Positions 21,824 through 29,875 of a stretch of 34,148 nt of DNA are shown here, piece after piece (position 1 is the first letter of the stretch; every line of letters begins with the position of its first letter). A model generated the notes under the pieces. That model was not told where the DNA came from and made no database searches. It saw only the letters and a list, made by a program, of their open reading frames with translations. The DNA comes from a virus. The position numbers were made by a program, and so were the translations under genes. Location of the stretch: the IMG/VR virus record IMGVR_UViG_3300012204_000002, positions 1 through 34,148 of that record; one strand, given 5' to 3'.

Positions 21824-22156
21824 CTACTCGCCCCTCAGGCTGGCGTGCGAGATCGGCTTGCCGGCTGGCTGCTCGGGTGCAACCTCGGGCTCTGGGGCAG
21901 CTTTGGCTGGCGCAGCCTTGGCCTTGGCTGCCGGCTTGCGACGCAGGCGCCGCTTTTCACCAGGCGCAGCGGTGGCCTGCTCGACCTCACCGCGGACCTC
22001 TCCACCCCGAACCAGAAGCGGCTCGAAGTGCAGCGGCATCTTCTTGACGGCGGGATCGTCGGCAGGCACGACCTCGCCCTTGTGGTACTCGACCTCCACG
22101 TCCTTGAGCGAGCCGATGAACGACTCACGGACAGTAAAGAACTCAGGCTTAGCCAT
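21824..22156 (-). CDS. Head-region protein with Lys/Ala/Pro-rich tail, 110 aa
   Basis: The first 50 residues form a small conserved domain (MAKPEFFTVRESFIGSLKDV, VEYHKGEVVPADDPAVKK, LHFEPL). After it comes a low-complexity Lys/Ala/Pro/Glu tail (PAAKAKAAPAKAAPEPEVAP). Similar short domains sit just downstream of capsid genes in other phages, in my recollection. ATG 22156 has a strong AAAGGAG site after the capsid hairpin. Confidence 0.7.
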   Translation of the reverse strand: MAKPEFFTVRESFIGSLKDVEVEYHKGEVVPADDPAVKKMPLHFEPLLVRGGEVRGEVEQATAAPGEKRRLRRKPAAKAKAAPAKAAPEPEVAPEQPAGKPISHASLRGE

Positions 22157-22174
22157 GTGGTCTCCTTTAGAAGC

Positions 22175-22204
22175 GGGGCGGCGGGAGAGGGCGCCCGCCG
22201 CCCC
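22175..22204 (-). terminator. Strong hairpin after capsid gene
   Basis: A perfect 11-bp stem (GGGGCGGCGGG with CCCGCCGCCCC) and an 8-base loop sit 15 bases after the capsid stop. There is no T-run, so it is more likely an mRNA-stabilising or partial attenuating hairpin than a full terminator. A similar element follows the tail tube gene, so both abundant virion proteins have one. Confidence 0.7.
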
Positions 22205-22218
22205 AGAGGGCTACCGAC

Positions 22219-24981
22219 TTAGGTCAGGTAGCGCAGCGTGCGACCAGCGTCGACATTGATCGGCGCCGCGTGGTTGCGCCACATGGCGTAGATGGCCTGC
22301 TGCCCGGTGACGAGGTTGCCCTGAGCACCGCCGAAGATGAACGGGATGAGCTGGATGCTCATGCCGACCCGGTCGACAATGACGTAGGAGTCCACGTTGA
22401 GCAGCGTGCCAATCACGATGTTGGCCGTCTGTGCCGTCGGCAGCGAGGGCGACTCGTTGACGGGGTACATCAGCAGCCGCAGGCCGGTATTGCCCGTCGC
22501 ATCGAGCATCGGGTTGCCGACGGCTGGGTACTGGCTACCACCGAACAGCTTGCCGCCGGTCGTCTCCAGCGACTGCGCCCGGCGGATCGAGACACGGTTG
22601 AAGAACCACTGCGCGTTGAAGCGATGCCGCACCGGCAGCGCCGCCTCAGTGGCGTCGAAGTCGGCCGCCGCCAGCGTGACGCTGGTGGCGGTGGTGATCG
22701 AGGTGTAGGCACCTGACGTGCCGTTGACCGGACCGACCCCGATGGAGGCTGTGCCGGCGCCGGCGCCAGTGGCGAACGAGGTCTCCTCCTCGTTGTCCTT
22801 GGCCTCCTGGATCAGGACCGCCATCTCGGACGACAGGTCCGGACGATCCTGCCCCATCTCCAGCGAGTAGGTGATCTGGGCCTGCACCCGCTTGACGATG
22901 TACTGAGGCTGGGCGAAGGTCGGTCCCTGCTCAATGGCCGCTGCCGCCTCAGTCGTGCGGGTGGCCACCACCGCCGTGGCGGTCAGCGCGTTCCAAGTAT
23001 CGGTGCCCACGATCGGCACCACCCGGCAGGCGCGCCGATAGGGGTTGACCGCACCGTTGTTGACGCCGATGGCGATGACGGTCGGGTCAAACGCGAACGG
23101 CACGGCGAAGCCGCCGGTCGCATCCACGCCCACCGCCAGTGCCGTGCCTCGCTGCTCTTCGGGCGTCAGGTAGTCCTTCTGCCCGCGCAGGATCTTCTCG
23201 AAGGCCCGCTTGTAGACCGGCGAACCGGTGGCCTTGATGCGACGCGCCAGCTCCTTGTCCTTGGAGTCGTGGTAGTCGAGCAGCCAGGCGATTTTATCGC
23301 GTGAGGCTTCGACGTCGGTATCAGGATGGGGGAAGGTGACAGTCTTCTCGGTGATACGCAGGGCGTCATCGCGATAGAGCTGGTTTCGCTCCTCCATGTT
23401 GCGAGCACCGGGCGTGTCGAAGCTAAAGGGATCGCGGTTGTCGCGGTTGATCTGGTTGATTTGAGGCGGCTCGAACACGCGCTCGAGCTGCTTTGGATCC
23501 TTGGCTCGGGTCTCCAGCAGCGCCTGCCGGCTATCCCAGGCGGCGACGTCAGCGCGCAGCGCGTCACGCTCCGCGACATCCGCATCCCAGCTGGTCTGCT
23601 CGTCTTCGGGCAGAACACCGGGGTACGCGATCGCCTGACGCTCCAACGCCTCGTCGAGCTCGGTCACCCGAGCCCGCTTGTCTTCGATGGTGGTGAGTTC
23701 CACGGGTTTACTCCTGTCATCAGAAGACCCCTCGTCTGAGGGGCCTTCGGGGGCTGGTGCCGGCTGCGCCGGCTCTAGGTCAGTCCGTGGAGTGTCCGAA
23801 CTCGGCGGCTCCTCTTCAGGAGTGTCCGGCTGCGGCGGCTCACTGAGTGTCGCTGCTGCTCCGGCATCCACCGGAGTGCGGGCGTTGGCGGCAGAACGAA
23901 GCAGTGTCTCGAACGACTCGGGATCACGGCTGCGCTGATAAAAGAGGTCGGTCGTGGAACGAGCCCCGACCGTGGCATTGGGATTGGCCGGGAAGGTGAC
24001 CGGCCCGAATTCGTAGACGCGGGCCTCGGTGATCGTCCGCTCGGGAATGGCCTCGGGGTTATGGTCCGAACGCTCTGGGCTGTGATCCCAGAGGTCCTTC
24101 TCGACGGTGAAGCGGAAGGAACTGCCGTACACGCCCGCTATCAGACCGGGCGCCAGATCTCGGTTGTAGGACGTGTCGAACAACGGCACCCGAAAGGCAG
24201 GACCGATTTTGTCCGTCCGCAGATCCTCGATCGGCCCGAGGATCTTGTTGCCGATCTGCGGATCCTGACCATGGTCATACAGGACCTTCATGGCCCCGCG
24301 ATCATCGTTGCTTTTACGGATGGTCTTATCGAAGGCGTCTGGTCTGATGCTCTCTAGGAAATGCCCCTCGATCCAAGAATCCACCTCGTACCAGTCACCG
24401 AAGGTCGAGAAGTGGCCGGTCATGGTTGGCATCGCGCCATCGTCATAGCGAGCTTCAACCTTGGCACCCACCGCTCGCGTGACGGGGAACGGAAGGCGGG
24501 CAGGAGGTAGGGTCTTGAGCGTCATACGGGCTTCGCCTCCAGGCTGAGCGCTGGCCTCATCAGATGGCAGGCTATGGTCGTTGAACAGATGGTTGTAGCC
24601 GCAGGAGGTGGTGCCCTTCTGCTTGACCCGAGCCCGTGCATTAGCCAGATGGACCGGATCCACCTTGCCCTTAGCATCATGGTGCGGGTAGTGACGCAAG
24701 CTACGGGGAGTGGTCTTGCCGTCCTCGTCCTTCTTGCCGCCGGCGTCGATGCACGCGAATGATGAATCTGGAAGATCCGAGATCGGCGTCCCGCCGATCT
24801 CTCCTTCAGCGCGCACGGCCATACTTGAAGCCTCCGGTTCGTTGGCGTACAACGCGGCCAGCTGCTTCTCGGCAGCCGCCTTGGTGGCGTGGCATCCGGC
24901 CACGGAGTCGTCGCTGTCCTTGATGACCGCGAAGAGCTTGGAGTCAGGGCATTCAACCGAGGTGCCGATATGCCAGGGCAT
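22219..24981 (-). CDS. Prohead protease-scaffold-major capsid fusion, 920 aa
   Basis: One polypeptide joins three usual genes. Residues 1-150 are an N-terminal extension with two small modules (GCHATKAAAEKQLAALYANE; LPDSSFACIDAGG ... HLANARARVKQ). Residues about 160-345 are a U35/S78 prohead protease with LYDHGQDP (His237), YGSSFRF (Ser287/288) and ITEARVYEFGPV. Residues 370-500 are an acidic Pro-rich, then coiled-coil, scaffold-like delta region. Residues about 540-920 are the HK97-fold capsid (ATGGFAVPFAFDPTVIAIGV ... RNHAAPINVDAGRTLRYL). The protease would have to free the capsid domain during maturation. Internal ATGs at 24822 and 24525 have GGAGG sites and may give shorter products. Confidence 0.9.
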   Translation of the reverse strand: MPWHIGTSVECPDSKLFAVIKDSDDSVAGCHATKAAAEKQLAALYANEPEASSMAVRAEGEIGGTPISDLPDSSFACIDAGGKKDEDGKTTPRSLRHYPHHDAKGKVDPVHLANARARVKQKGTTSCGYNHLFNDHSLPSDEASAQPGGEARMTLKTLPPARLPFPVTRAVGAKVEARYDDGAMPTMTGHFSTFGDWYEVDSWIEGHFLESIRPDAFDKTIRKSNDDRGAMKVLYDHGQDPQIGNKILGPIEDLRTDKIGPAFRVPLFDTSYNRDLAPGLIAGVYGSSFRFTVEKDLWDHSPERSDHNPEAIPERTITEARVYEFGPVTFPANPNATVGARSTTDLFYQRSRDPESFETLLRSAANARTPVDAGAAATLSEPPQPDTPEEEPPSSDTPRTDLEPAQPAPAPEGPSDEGSSDDRSKPVELTTIEDKRARVTELDEALERQAIAYPGVLPEDEQTSWDADVAERDALRADVAAWDSRQALLETRAKDPKQLERVFEPPQINQINRDNRDPFSFDTPGARNMEERNQLYRDDALRITEKTVTFPHPDTDVEASRDKIAWLLDYHDSKDKELARRIKATGSPVYKRAFEKILRGQKDYLTPEEQRGTALAVGVDATGGFAVPFAFDPTVIAIGVNNGAVNPYRRACRVVPIVGTDTWNALTATAVVATRTTEAAAAIEQGPTFAQPQYIVKRVQAQITYSLEMGQDRPDLSSEMAVLIQEAKDNEEETSFATGAGAGTASIGVGPVNGTSGAYTSITTATSVTLAAADFDATEAALPVRHRFNAQWFFNRVSIRRAQSLETTGGKLFGGSQYPAVGNPMLDATGNTGLRLLMYPVNESPSLPTAQTANIVIGTLLNVDSYVIVDRVGMSIQLIPFIFGGAQGNLVTGQQAIYAMWRNHAAPINVDAGRTLRYLT

Positions 24982-26346
24982 TCACGTCTCCACCGGAACG
25001 GTCGGCTTGCCGTTGGAAGATGTAGGTGCGGGAGCATCCGATGGTTGAAGCTGAACGGATGGCAGCCCGGTATGCACCAAAAGCGTTTCGTCCTCTCCGT
25101 TGACCGCAGCGATGGCGGACTTAGCCTCAAAGCCATCACGGACGTATTGACCGATGGTGGCACCCTTGATCTGCTGAATCTCGGCAGCGTCCTTGCGATC
25201 CTCGCGCAGGAAGGGAATATCGCTGGCGTCAACCCACAGCTGGGCGCCGGCCGGCGGCTTGATGATGGTTTCCATCGAACCGCAGAAGTTGCTCCACAAC
25301 CACCACAGCACCTTGTCCGCCATCAGCCGCCGCGCTGCGTTGAAGTTGCCCTGGTTCAATGACGAACCAGCCAGGCCCTCGGAGAAGCCAGCGATCACCG
25401 GATGCACACCGGAGGCGGCCGCGATACGCGACTCACCAGCGCCCTGTGTCGCCCGGAACTCCAACTGCCGCAGGTCCTTGCCGACCACTTCGGCATCGGC
25501 ACCGGCGGTCAGGTACAGCGTCTTGTAGGCATTGGCCAGGCCCTGATGTCCCGACTCAATGATGTCGCGCCATTCCTTGAACTGCTCCCGGGTCGGAGCA
25601 TCCTGGCGCTTGACGATCATCTGCGGAGTGGCGCCGTTCTCGAAGAACTTGAGCTTGTGAGCGGTGGCCGCTGAGTCTCCCTGAATCTCGCGCACGATCG
25701 GCGTGATCCAGCTCATGCCGCGGACATGCGCCTCGGGATCGGGGATGGGGGCGAAGTGGGCGATCTGGCTGCGCTGCAGGTAAGTCGGTCGCCCACCCGC
25801 CCACTCGCCACCGGGATGGAAGATGATGCCCAGGAACTCGGCGTCCAGGTCATCAGCCGACACGTTCGGGTCATTGGTGCCGAACACCATCGTCACCCAG
25901 CCCGGATGCAGACGCTTGATGTAGCCGTTGCGCAGGGTGGCGTAGAAGTTGCCGGAAATGTCCGCGTCGCTGATGACGCGAGTCAGCAGATCCCCGGTGG
26001 TGGCATTCGGCCAGGGGTGCTCGAGGATGCTGAGGCTGTCGTTACCGAACAGTCGACCATCGCGGAAGTTGCGGAACTGGAAGCGCGCCTGCGAGAAGAG
26101 CGCCATCCGGTCGCGCATGGCGGCAAAGACGATGGGGTTGCCCTTGAACGCACGCTGCGTATAGGAGCTGAAGTTGGACTCGATCTCCTCCTCGCGCGAG
26201 CCGGGCATGGTCAGGCTGAGGGGGTAGACGCTGCCATCCAGATTGGCGAACGGCCACAGGTTGTCCACCCCCGGCAGCCAGGCTGGAATGATTGCCGAGC
26301 GCTTCGCGCCATTCAGCCAGCCAGTGAAACGATCGATCAGCCCCAT
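24982..26346 (-). CDS. Portal protein, HK97 type, 454 aa
   Basis: A 454-residue HK97-type portal. Characteristic parts are AFKGNPIVFAAMRDRMALFS, ILEHPWPNATTGDLLTRVIS, DADISGNFYATLRNG, HFAPIPDPEAHVRGMSWITP and AAASGVHPVIAGFSEGLAGS, with SLNQGNFNAARRLMADKVLW. Twelve copies form the channel through which DNA enters the head and to which terminase docks. It overlaps the terminase gene by 10 bases and abuts the protease-capsid gene. The Pro/Ser C-terminal tail is typical. Complete. Confidence 0.94.
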   Translation of the reverse strand: MGLIDRFTGWLNGAKRSAIIPAWLPGVDNLWPFANLDGSVYPLSLTMPGSREEEIESNFSSYTQRAFKGNPIVFAAMRDRMALFSQARFQFRNFRDGRLFGNDSLSILEHPWPNATTGDLLTRVISDADISGNFYATLRNGYIKRLHPGWVTMVFGTNDPNVSADDLDAEFLGIIFHPGGEWAGGRPTYLQRSQIAHFAPIPDPEAHVRGMSWITPIVREIQGDSAATAHKLKFFENGATPQMIVKRQDAPTREQFKEWRDIIESGHQGLANAYKTLYLTAGADAEVVGKDLRQLEFRATQGAGESRIAAASGVHPVIAGFSEGLAGSSLNQGNFNAARRLMADKVLWWLWSNFCGSMETIIKPPAGAQLWVDASDIPFLREDRKDAAEIQQIKGATIGQYVRDGFEAKSAIAAVNGEDETLLVHTGLPSVQLQPSDAPAPTSSNGKPTVPVET

Positions 26347-27818
26347 GCGACTAGCGGCTCCTGCTGCGTCTCGGGATGGAGCGCTCGGTCAACCGCCAGC
26401 GCCAGGGCAATCACGCCGTCGATCCGCCCGCGGGACTTCGACTTCTGGAGGGTGAAGCCGCGCTCATTGAGACGAGGCACGGCATTCAGGACGTGGGTGG
26501 TCAAGGCTTCGTCCCCGGAGTGGCGCAGCTCTGAGCGCTTGATGAGCTCCAGTAGTGAGCCACAGATGCGGGTCATGCCCTCGACGCTCTGCGGCACCTC
26601 GATCAGCGGCAGCCCTTCGTCGGACAGCATCTTGGCCGGCACGTCGAAGAAGCGCGGATCGAAGCTGATGGCCTGCACGCGATACTGCTTGGCGAGGTCA
26701 CGCAGGTGGCCCATCACGTCGGTCACGTCGACCGGCTCATCACGGGTCGGGATCCACAGCCGGCACCAGGCGTGCAGCCTGCCATCGGGGCGACGCTGCA
26801 CGAACACCACCGCAGTCGAGTCGCGCTTGATGCCGACGTCCACGCCGACCCAGGTGGGTGCTTCGGCCAATGGATCCTGCGGATCGTACAGGGCATCCCA
26901 TAGCGCCCGTCCTGAGGAGCCGAGCCAGGAGTCGACGCCCTCCCACCATTGCCCCAGCCGGAAGATGCGGAAGTGACCCTCGGGCGTGGCCGGCGGCAGC
27001 TCGGCCTCTAACGTCGATCGTAGGAAGCCAGCTTTGAGGGCGGGATTGGCGATCTGCCAGCCCTCATGGTCATTGATGGCGTAGCCAGCGGGAGCCACGT
27101 ATTCCTGAAACACCAACCCCGGCAGGCCGCCGGACTCGTGGACCGCGTTGCGCAGGTTGAACAGCGCATTGCCGCGGTCCAGGCCTGGAGTCCCGACCCC
27201 GATGATCAGCGAGCGCTCGCGCTTGCCGGATGCCAGCCTGAGCGAGTCCCAGGCGTCGATCGGCTGGAACCCGATCTCGTCGACGATGGCCAGCGAAGGA
27301 TCCAGGCCCTGCAGGCCATCCACGTCATTGGCGATCGGGAACAGCTCACCTGAGTTGAAGTGGACCATGATCCGATTGGTGGCGGTGCCGGTGTACAGCA
27401 GCGCCCGATTGAGCAGTTCCTTTTCGGCTTTGACCATGGTGGCCGCCACGCCGTAGCAGGAGCGAATGGCCTGCCCCACCGTGGTGGCGATGATCGGCAC
27501 CTGCGGGGAGCCGGTCTCGTCATCATCGAATACGGCCCAGGCAGCGAGCGCGCCGCCCAGCGTGCTCTTGCCGTTGCCGCGCGGCGTCTGCAGGATGGCC
27601 GCCTCGGTACCGTCCGCCAGCGCTGCCTCGAGGAACTCCTTCTGGAAGGGAGCCAGCTTCAGCGGCTGGCCATGGCCCTTGCCCTTGCCCGGCCGGCAGT
27701 ATTCGCCGATGAAGCGGCATGCCCGTGCGTAGCGAGACATGCTCTTCGGCCACGACTTCCACGGACCCGGCGAGGTGTCGATGACGCGCTTGGCGGCGTT
27801 GCCTGCTCGGTCGCCCAT
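26337..27818 (-). CDS. terL: Large terminase subunit
   Basis: A 493-residue DNA-packaging motor. The ATPase part has Walker A TPRGNGKST (78-86), Walker B LAIVDE (176-181) and the coupling motif GVGTPG (207-212). The nuclease part has Asp327 (WVGVDVGIKRDST), Asp387 (ISFDPRFFD) and Asp467 (GRIDGVIALALAV). It packages DNA into the prohead through the portal and cuts concatemers. No small terminase is recognisable next to it. Only 18 bases separate its ATG from that of the divergent plus-strand gene at 27837, so its promoter is unclear and it may rely on read-through from the lysis region. Confidence 0.95.
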   Translation of the reverse strand: MGDRAGNAAKRVIDTSPGPWKSWPKSMSRYARACRFIGEYCRPGKGKGHGQPLKLAPFQKEFLEAALADGTEAAILQTPRGNGKSTLGGALAAWAVFDDDETGSPQVPIIATTVGQAIRSCYGVAATMVKAEKELLNRALLYTGTATNRIMVHFNSGELFPIANDVDGLQGLDPSLAIVDEIGFQPIDAWDSLRLASGKRERSLIIGVGTPGLDRGNALFNLRNAVHESGGLPGLVFQEYVAPAGYAINDHEGWQIANPALKAGFLRSTLEAELPPATPEGHFRIFRLGQWWEGVDSWLGSSGRALWDALYDPQDPLAEAPTWVGVDVGIKRDSTAVVFVQRRPDGRLHAWCRLWIPTRDEPVDVTDVMGHLRDLAKQYRVQAISFDPRFFDVPAKMLSDEGLPLIEVPQSVEGMTRICGSLLELIKRSELRHSGDEALTTHVLNAVPRLNERGFTLQKSKSRGRIDGVIALALAVDRALHPETQQEPLVAWG

Positions 27819-27823
27819 GCTGG

Positions 27824-27836
27824 TACCATCTCGTAC
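27824..27836 (+). promoter_or_regulatory. Candidate leaderless promoter of plus-strand cassette
   Basis: TACCAT at 27824-27829 lies seven bases before ATG 27837, the spacing seen for leaderless genes in high-GC bacteria. A weak -35-like TTGCCT lies 19 bases upstream at 27799. GTAC occurs on both sides (27823-27826 and 27833-27836), possibly a repressor site between the two divergent starts. Confidence 0.45.
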
Positions 27837-28091
27837 ATGAATGAACTACCGAGTACGGAGTTCCGTAAGCAATTCGCACGGTTGACGGAAGCAACGCTAG
27901 TCACGGTGAACGGTCACCCCATCGGGACCTGGACGCCGCACCGGATATCCGAGGAGTTCGTGGCCGCCATCCTTGCCGAACCGCCCGCTGGCCATATACG
28001 GGTGCCAGCCCATCTCGATCCGACGCTCCCGAAGTTCACGCAGGCTCAGCGTGACGAGCTTCTGCGCAAGATCAATCGCGGAGGAAAGTGA
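27837..28091 (+). CDS. Phd/YefM-antitoxin-like small protein, 84 aa
   Basis: This 84-residue protein starts MNELPSTEFRKQFARLTEAT and goes on LVTVNGHPIGTWTPHRISEE. A helix with conserved FRKQF, then a beta hairpin 'VTVNGHPIGTW', is how Phd/YefM-family antitoxins begin (F..L.....V.V..HG.P...). The C-terminal half (LPKFTQAQRDELLRKINRGG) could be the toxin- or partner-binding tail. It is one of only two plus-strand genes, inserted between lysis and head genes. It could be an antitoxin, a host-toxin blocker or an autoregulator. The similarity is modest and judged by eye. Confidence 0.6.
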   Translation: MNELPSTEFRKQFARLTEATLVTVNGHPIGTWTPHRISEEFVAAILAEPPAGHIRVPAHLDPTLPKFTQAQRDELLRKINRGGK

Positions 28092-28318
28092 TGATCCGAG
28101 AATGGCTGCGGCTCTGGCGTATGCACCGACGCATGGACCACGATTGGGACTACTTTCTACGAGTGAACCGCTGGCAGAACCTCGCCAACTACAACGGAGA
28201 GCGGATGCGAGGAATCGTCCATACGCCTGAGTACGACGCTCTGATGACCGAGGATCAGCGAGCGTTCGACGCTGAGACGGAGCAGGAACGTGATCGGCGA
28301 CTGGACTCGGCGTTTTAG
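28091..28318 (+). CDS. Unknown partner of the plus-strand cassette, 75 aa
   Basis: A 75-residue charged helical protein: MIREWLRLWRMHRRMDHDWD, NRWQNLANYNGERMRGIVHT, PEYDALMTEDQRAFDAETEQ. ATG 28091 overlaps the stop of the antitoxin-like gene (TGATG), with GAGGAAA before it, so the two are made together. It has no RelE, Doc or PIN motif that I can see. From memory, 'ARGIVHTPEW...M..LQ..FD' proteins occur in phages without known role. If the first gene is an antitoxin, this could be a new type of toxin, but the evidence is only gene order. Confidence 0.6.
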   Translation: MIREWLRLWRMHRRMDHDWDYFLRVNRWQNLANYNGERMRGIVHTPEYDALMTEDQRAFDAETEQERDRRLDSAF

Positions 28319-28375
28319 CGTCTCGTGTTATAGGCAGAATCGTCGGTAGGCGCGGGTACAGCGGCAGCGACAGCT

Positions 28376-28681
28376 TTACGGGCCGTGGCCACCCCCCTTC
28401 GCCTGCTCGTTGCAGGCTGCGCAACTCACCAGCCAGCCAGCCTCAGGGTTCCCATCCTCAACGTGCGCCGCTACCCATCTGCTCTCCGCAGTCAGCCAGG
28501 TTCCGCAGCCGTAGCCGCAGTAGGTGGGCAGCGTGGCTCTCAGGGCCTGCCGTGCCCGCTGATGGGCGGTTCCGTAGCCCCTCGCTGAAGGAGTGCCGCG
28601 GCGCTGGTCTCGCTCGTGCTCACACTGCTTGCAGCGTTGACCCTTGTACAGGCCATGGCCTCTGGCACATAGCCGCAACAT
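28376..28681 (-). CDS. HNH endonuclease, variant, 101 aa
   Basis: A 101-residue HNH-type protein with an N-terminal C-x2-C zinc knuckle (QRCKQCEHERDQRRG), the RGYGTAHQRARQALRA segment usual in phage HNH enzymes, TYCGYGCGTWLTAES, then WVAAHVEDGNPEAGW and LVSCAACNEQAKG. The first His is in AAH instead of the usual DH, and the last HH..K is CNEQAKG, a known variation. HNH proteins next to terminase genes support cos cutting in HK97-like phages, and terminase follows after the cassette. ATG 28681 overlaps the nuclease stop (TGATG). Confidence 0.7.
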   Translation of the reverse strand: MLRLCARGHGLYKGQRCKQCEHERDQRRGTPSARGYGTAHQRARQALRATLPTYCGYGCGTWLTAESRWVAAHVEDGNPEAGWLVSCAACNEQAKGGGHGP

Positions 28682-28995
28682 CAGTACACCCGGTAGATGG
28701 CGTAGCCCTGACTGACCAGCCAATCGCTGACGTTGGCCCCATTCGCGTAGACCTCGGCCAGGAAGCGACCGAACGAGTCAGCCTTCTGGGTCTGCACCAG
28801 CAGGCTCTTGCCAGCCAGGTACGCCTCGAGCGCAGCCTTGGCCGCCTTGCCCTCATCGGTATTGAGCTCCGGCGCGTTGATCCGCAGCAGCCGGTACGAC
28901 TGGTCCTCACGCCTTAGGTAGAAGCCAAGATCCAATGTCAGCCGTAGGGTGTCACCGTCCACCACGCGAACCAGGGTGGCGAGATAGGAATACAC
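28681..28995 (-). CDS. Staphylococcal nuclease-like (SNase/TNase) protein, 104 aa
   Basis: A small thermonuclease-fold protein: LATLVRVVDGDTLRLTLDLG (Asp of VDGDT), YRLLRINAPELNTDEGKAAK (Arg and Glu of the active site), LVQTQKADSFGRFLAEVYAN (second Arg) and VSDWLVSQGYAIYRVY. The known catalytic Arg-Glu-Arg set is present. At 104 residues it is shorter than the classic enzyme but typical for phage versions. It may degrade host nucleic acid or process DNA ends. GTG 28995 follows immediately on the stop of the small membrane gene. Confidence 0.85.
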   Translation of the reverse strand: MYSYLATLVRVVDGDTLRLTLDLGFYLRREDQSYRLLRINAPELNTDEGKAAKAALEAYLAGKSLLVQTQKADSFGRFLAEVYANGANVSDWLVSQGYAIYRVY

Positions 28996-29127
28996 CTAGA
29001 TCAGTTGGGTGAGTGTTAGGAGCAGCAGGCCCAGCGCCACGAGGTTCAGCGTCTCCGCTTTGACGTTGAACGTGGCCAGCCCGAAGCAGACGGCAGCGGC
29101 AACCAGCAAGATCCAATCAATGCTCAT
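28996..29127 (-). CDS. Small membrane protein, lysis region, 43 aa
   Basis: A 43-codon gene in a gap: MSIDWILLVAAAVCFGLATF, a short polar turn NVKAETLN, then LVALGLLLLTLTQLI. Two hydrophobic segments with a short loop between them. From memory, tiny phage membrane proteins with this 'FNVK..LNLVALGL' pattern are common near lysis genes in high-GC phages. ATG 29127 follows the end of the secreted protein gene. It might assist the holin. The function is unproven. Confidence 0.7.
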   Translation of the reverse strand: MSIDWILLVAAAVCFGLATFNVKAETLNLVALGLLLLTLTQLI

Positions 29128-29141
29128 TGGTCACTCGCAAT

Positions 29142-29591
29142 CTAGGGTGATCCAGAAGATGGGAGAGCCGTATCCGGTAGTCGTGTAGCTGGCTCCACTT
29201 GGATAGGAAAAAGTCCACGAGCGCGAAGGTCCCAGAGGCCCAATGCTTCGAGCGCTGCGGGGTCCAGATCCACCAGCCGCTGGTTCGGGGTCCCGGTGAA
29301 GCAGTCGCAGAACATCGTCGGGGTCACCGTGATCGACCGACCCGTTTCCGCTGACGTAATGGTTATGGTCTGGCAACTCGTCCACGACCACAGGCAATCG
29401 TTGCGGGCCACGCCGGGCCCTTGCCACCACGACGCCAACCCGGTCCCATACACCTCGCAGCCAGCGATACCAGACGGACTCCATTCCGACACCTCAATGG
29501 GGTGGCAGGCGGCATGAGCCTTGGCGGCCACACACAGGCCGAGAGCGATGCCGCAGATGAGAAGGACGACGGTGAGAGGCAGACGCCTCAA
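29142..29591 (-). CDS. Secreted RlpA-like double-psi beta-barrel protein, 149 aa
   Basis: A 149-residue protein with a signal peptide (MRRLPLTVVLLICGIALGLC, then VAAKAHA before the likely cut at about residue 27). The mature part matches RlpA/expansin-type barrels: YGTGLASWWQGPGVARNDC, TITITSAETGRSITVTPT, CDCFTGTPNQRLVDLDPAAL and EALGL, with paired Cys. Such domains bind or cut peptidoglycan glycan strands or similar polymers. Between holin and lysis genes, it probably helps breach the cell wall. TTG 29591 overlaps the holin-like stop (TTGA); no ribosome site is clear. Confidence 0.78.
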   Translation of the reverse strand: MRRLPLTVVLLICGIALGLCVAAKAHAACHPIEVSEWSPSGIAGCEVYGTGLASWWQGPGVARNDCLWSWTSCQTITITSAETGRSITVTPTMFCDCFTGTPNQRLVDLDPAALEALGLWDLRARGLFPIQVEPATRLPDTALPSSGSP

Positions 29592-29875
29592 CCGGGCGGG
29601 GCCGTCGCGTCGACCGCAGCCGGTGCCAGGGCAGCCGCCGTCGCCGTCGCAGCATCAGCGGCCGCGGTCTTGACCTGCTCAGCCGCCACCACGTTGGGCG
29701 TGACCGAGGCGTAGGCGAACAGGCCAAGCACCGCCTCTGCCGCCAGCGCGATGCCGGCCAACTGCTCAGCGTCGATCTGGATGATCTGCATCAGGACCAA
29801 GACGTAGAGGATCGAGCGCAGCGAGGCGGCGATGGCTACCGGCTGCTTCTGCAGGACGGCTCTGATCGAGTACAT
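29588..29875 (-). CDS. Holin-like membrane protein, 95 aa
   Basis: A 95-residue protein with two membrane helices, about residues 18-33 (SLRSILYVLVLMQIIQI) and 38-58 (QLAGIALAAEAVLGLFAYAS), then VTPNVVAAEQV and an Ala-rich tail. The 'AVLGLFAxxxVTP' ending is common in phage holins of this size. ATG 29875 overlaps the amidase stop (TGATG) after GGAGGCG. Holin and endolysin genes next to each other are the usual lysis pair. A second candidate holin is at 32219. Confidence 0.7.
   Translation of the reverse strand: MYSIRAVLQKQPVAIAASLRSILYVLVLMQIIQIDAEQLAGIALAAEAVLGLFAYASVTPNVVAAEQVKTAAADAATATAAALAPAAVDATAPPG

Noticed and set aside
27897-28424. 175-codon minus-strand frame opposite the plus-strand cassette
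   Set aside because: Basic, low-complexity translation with no motif. The plus-strand frames have ribosome site, overlap and sensible proteins.
29131-29484. Frame overlapping the RlpA-like gene
   Set aside because: The other frame has a clear signal peptide and barrel motifs. This one has none and lacks a good start.
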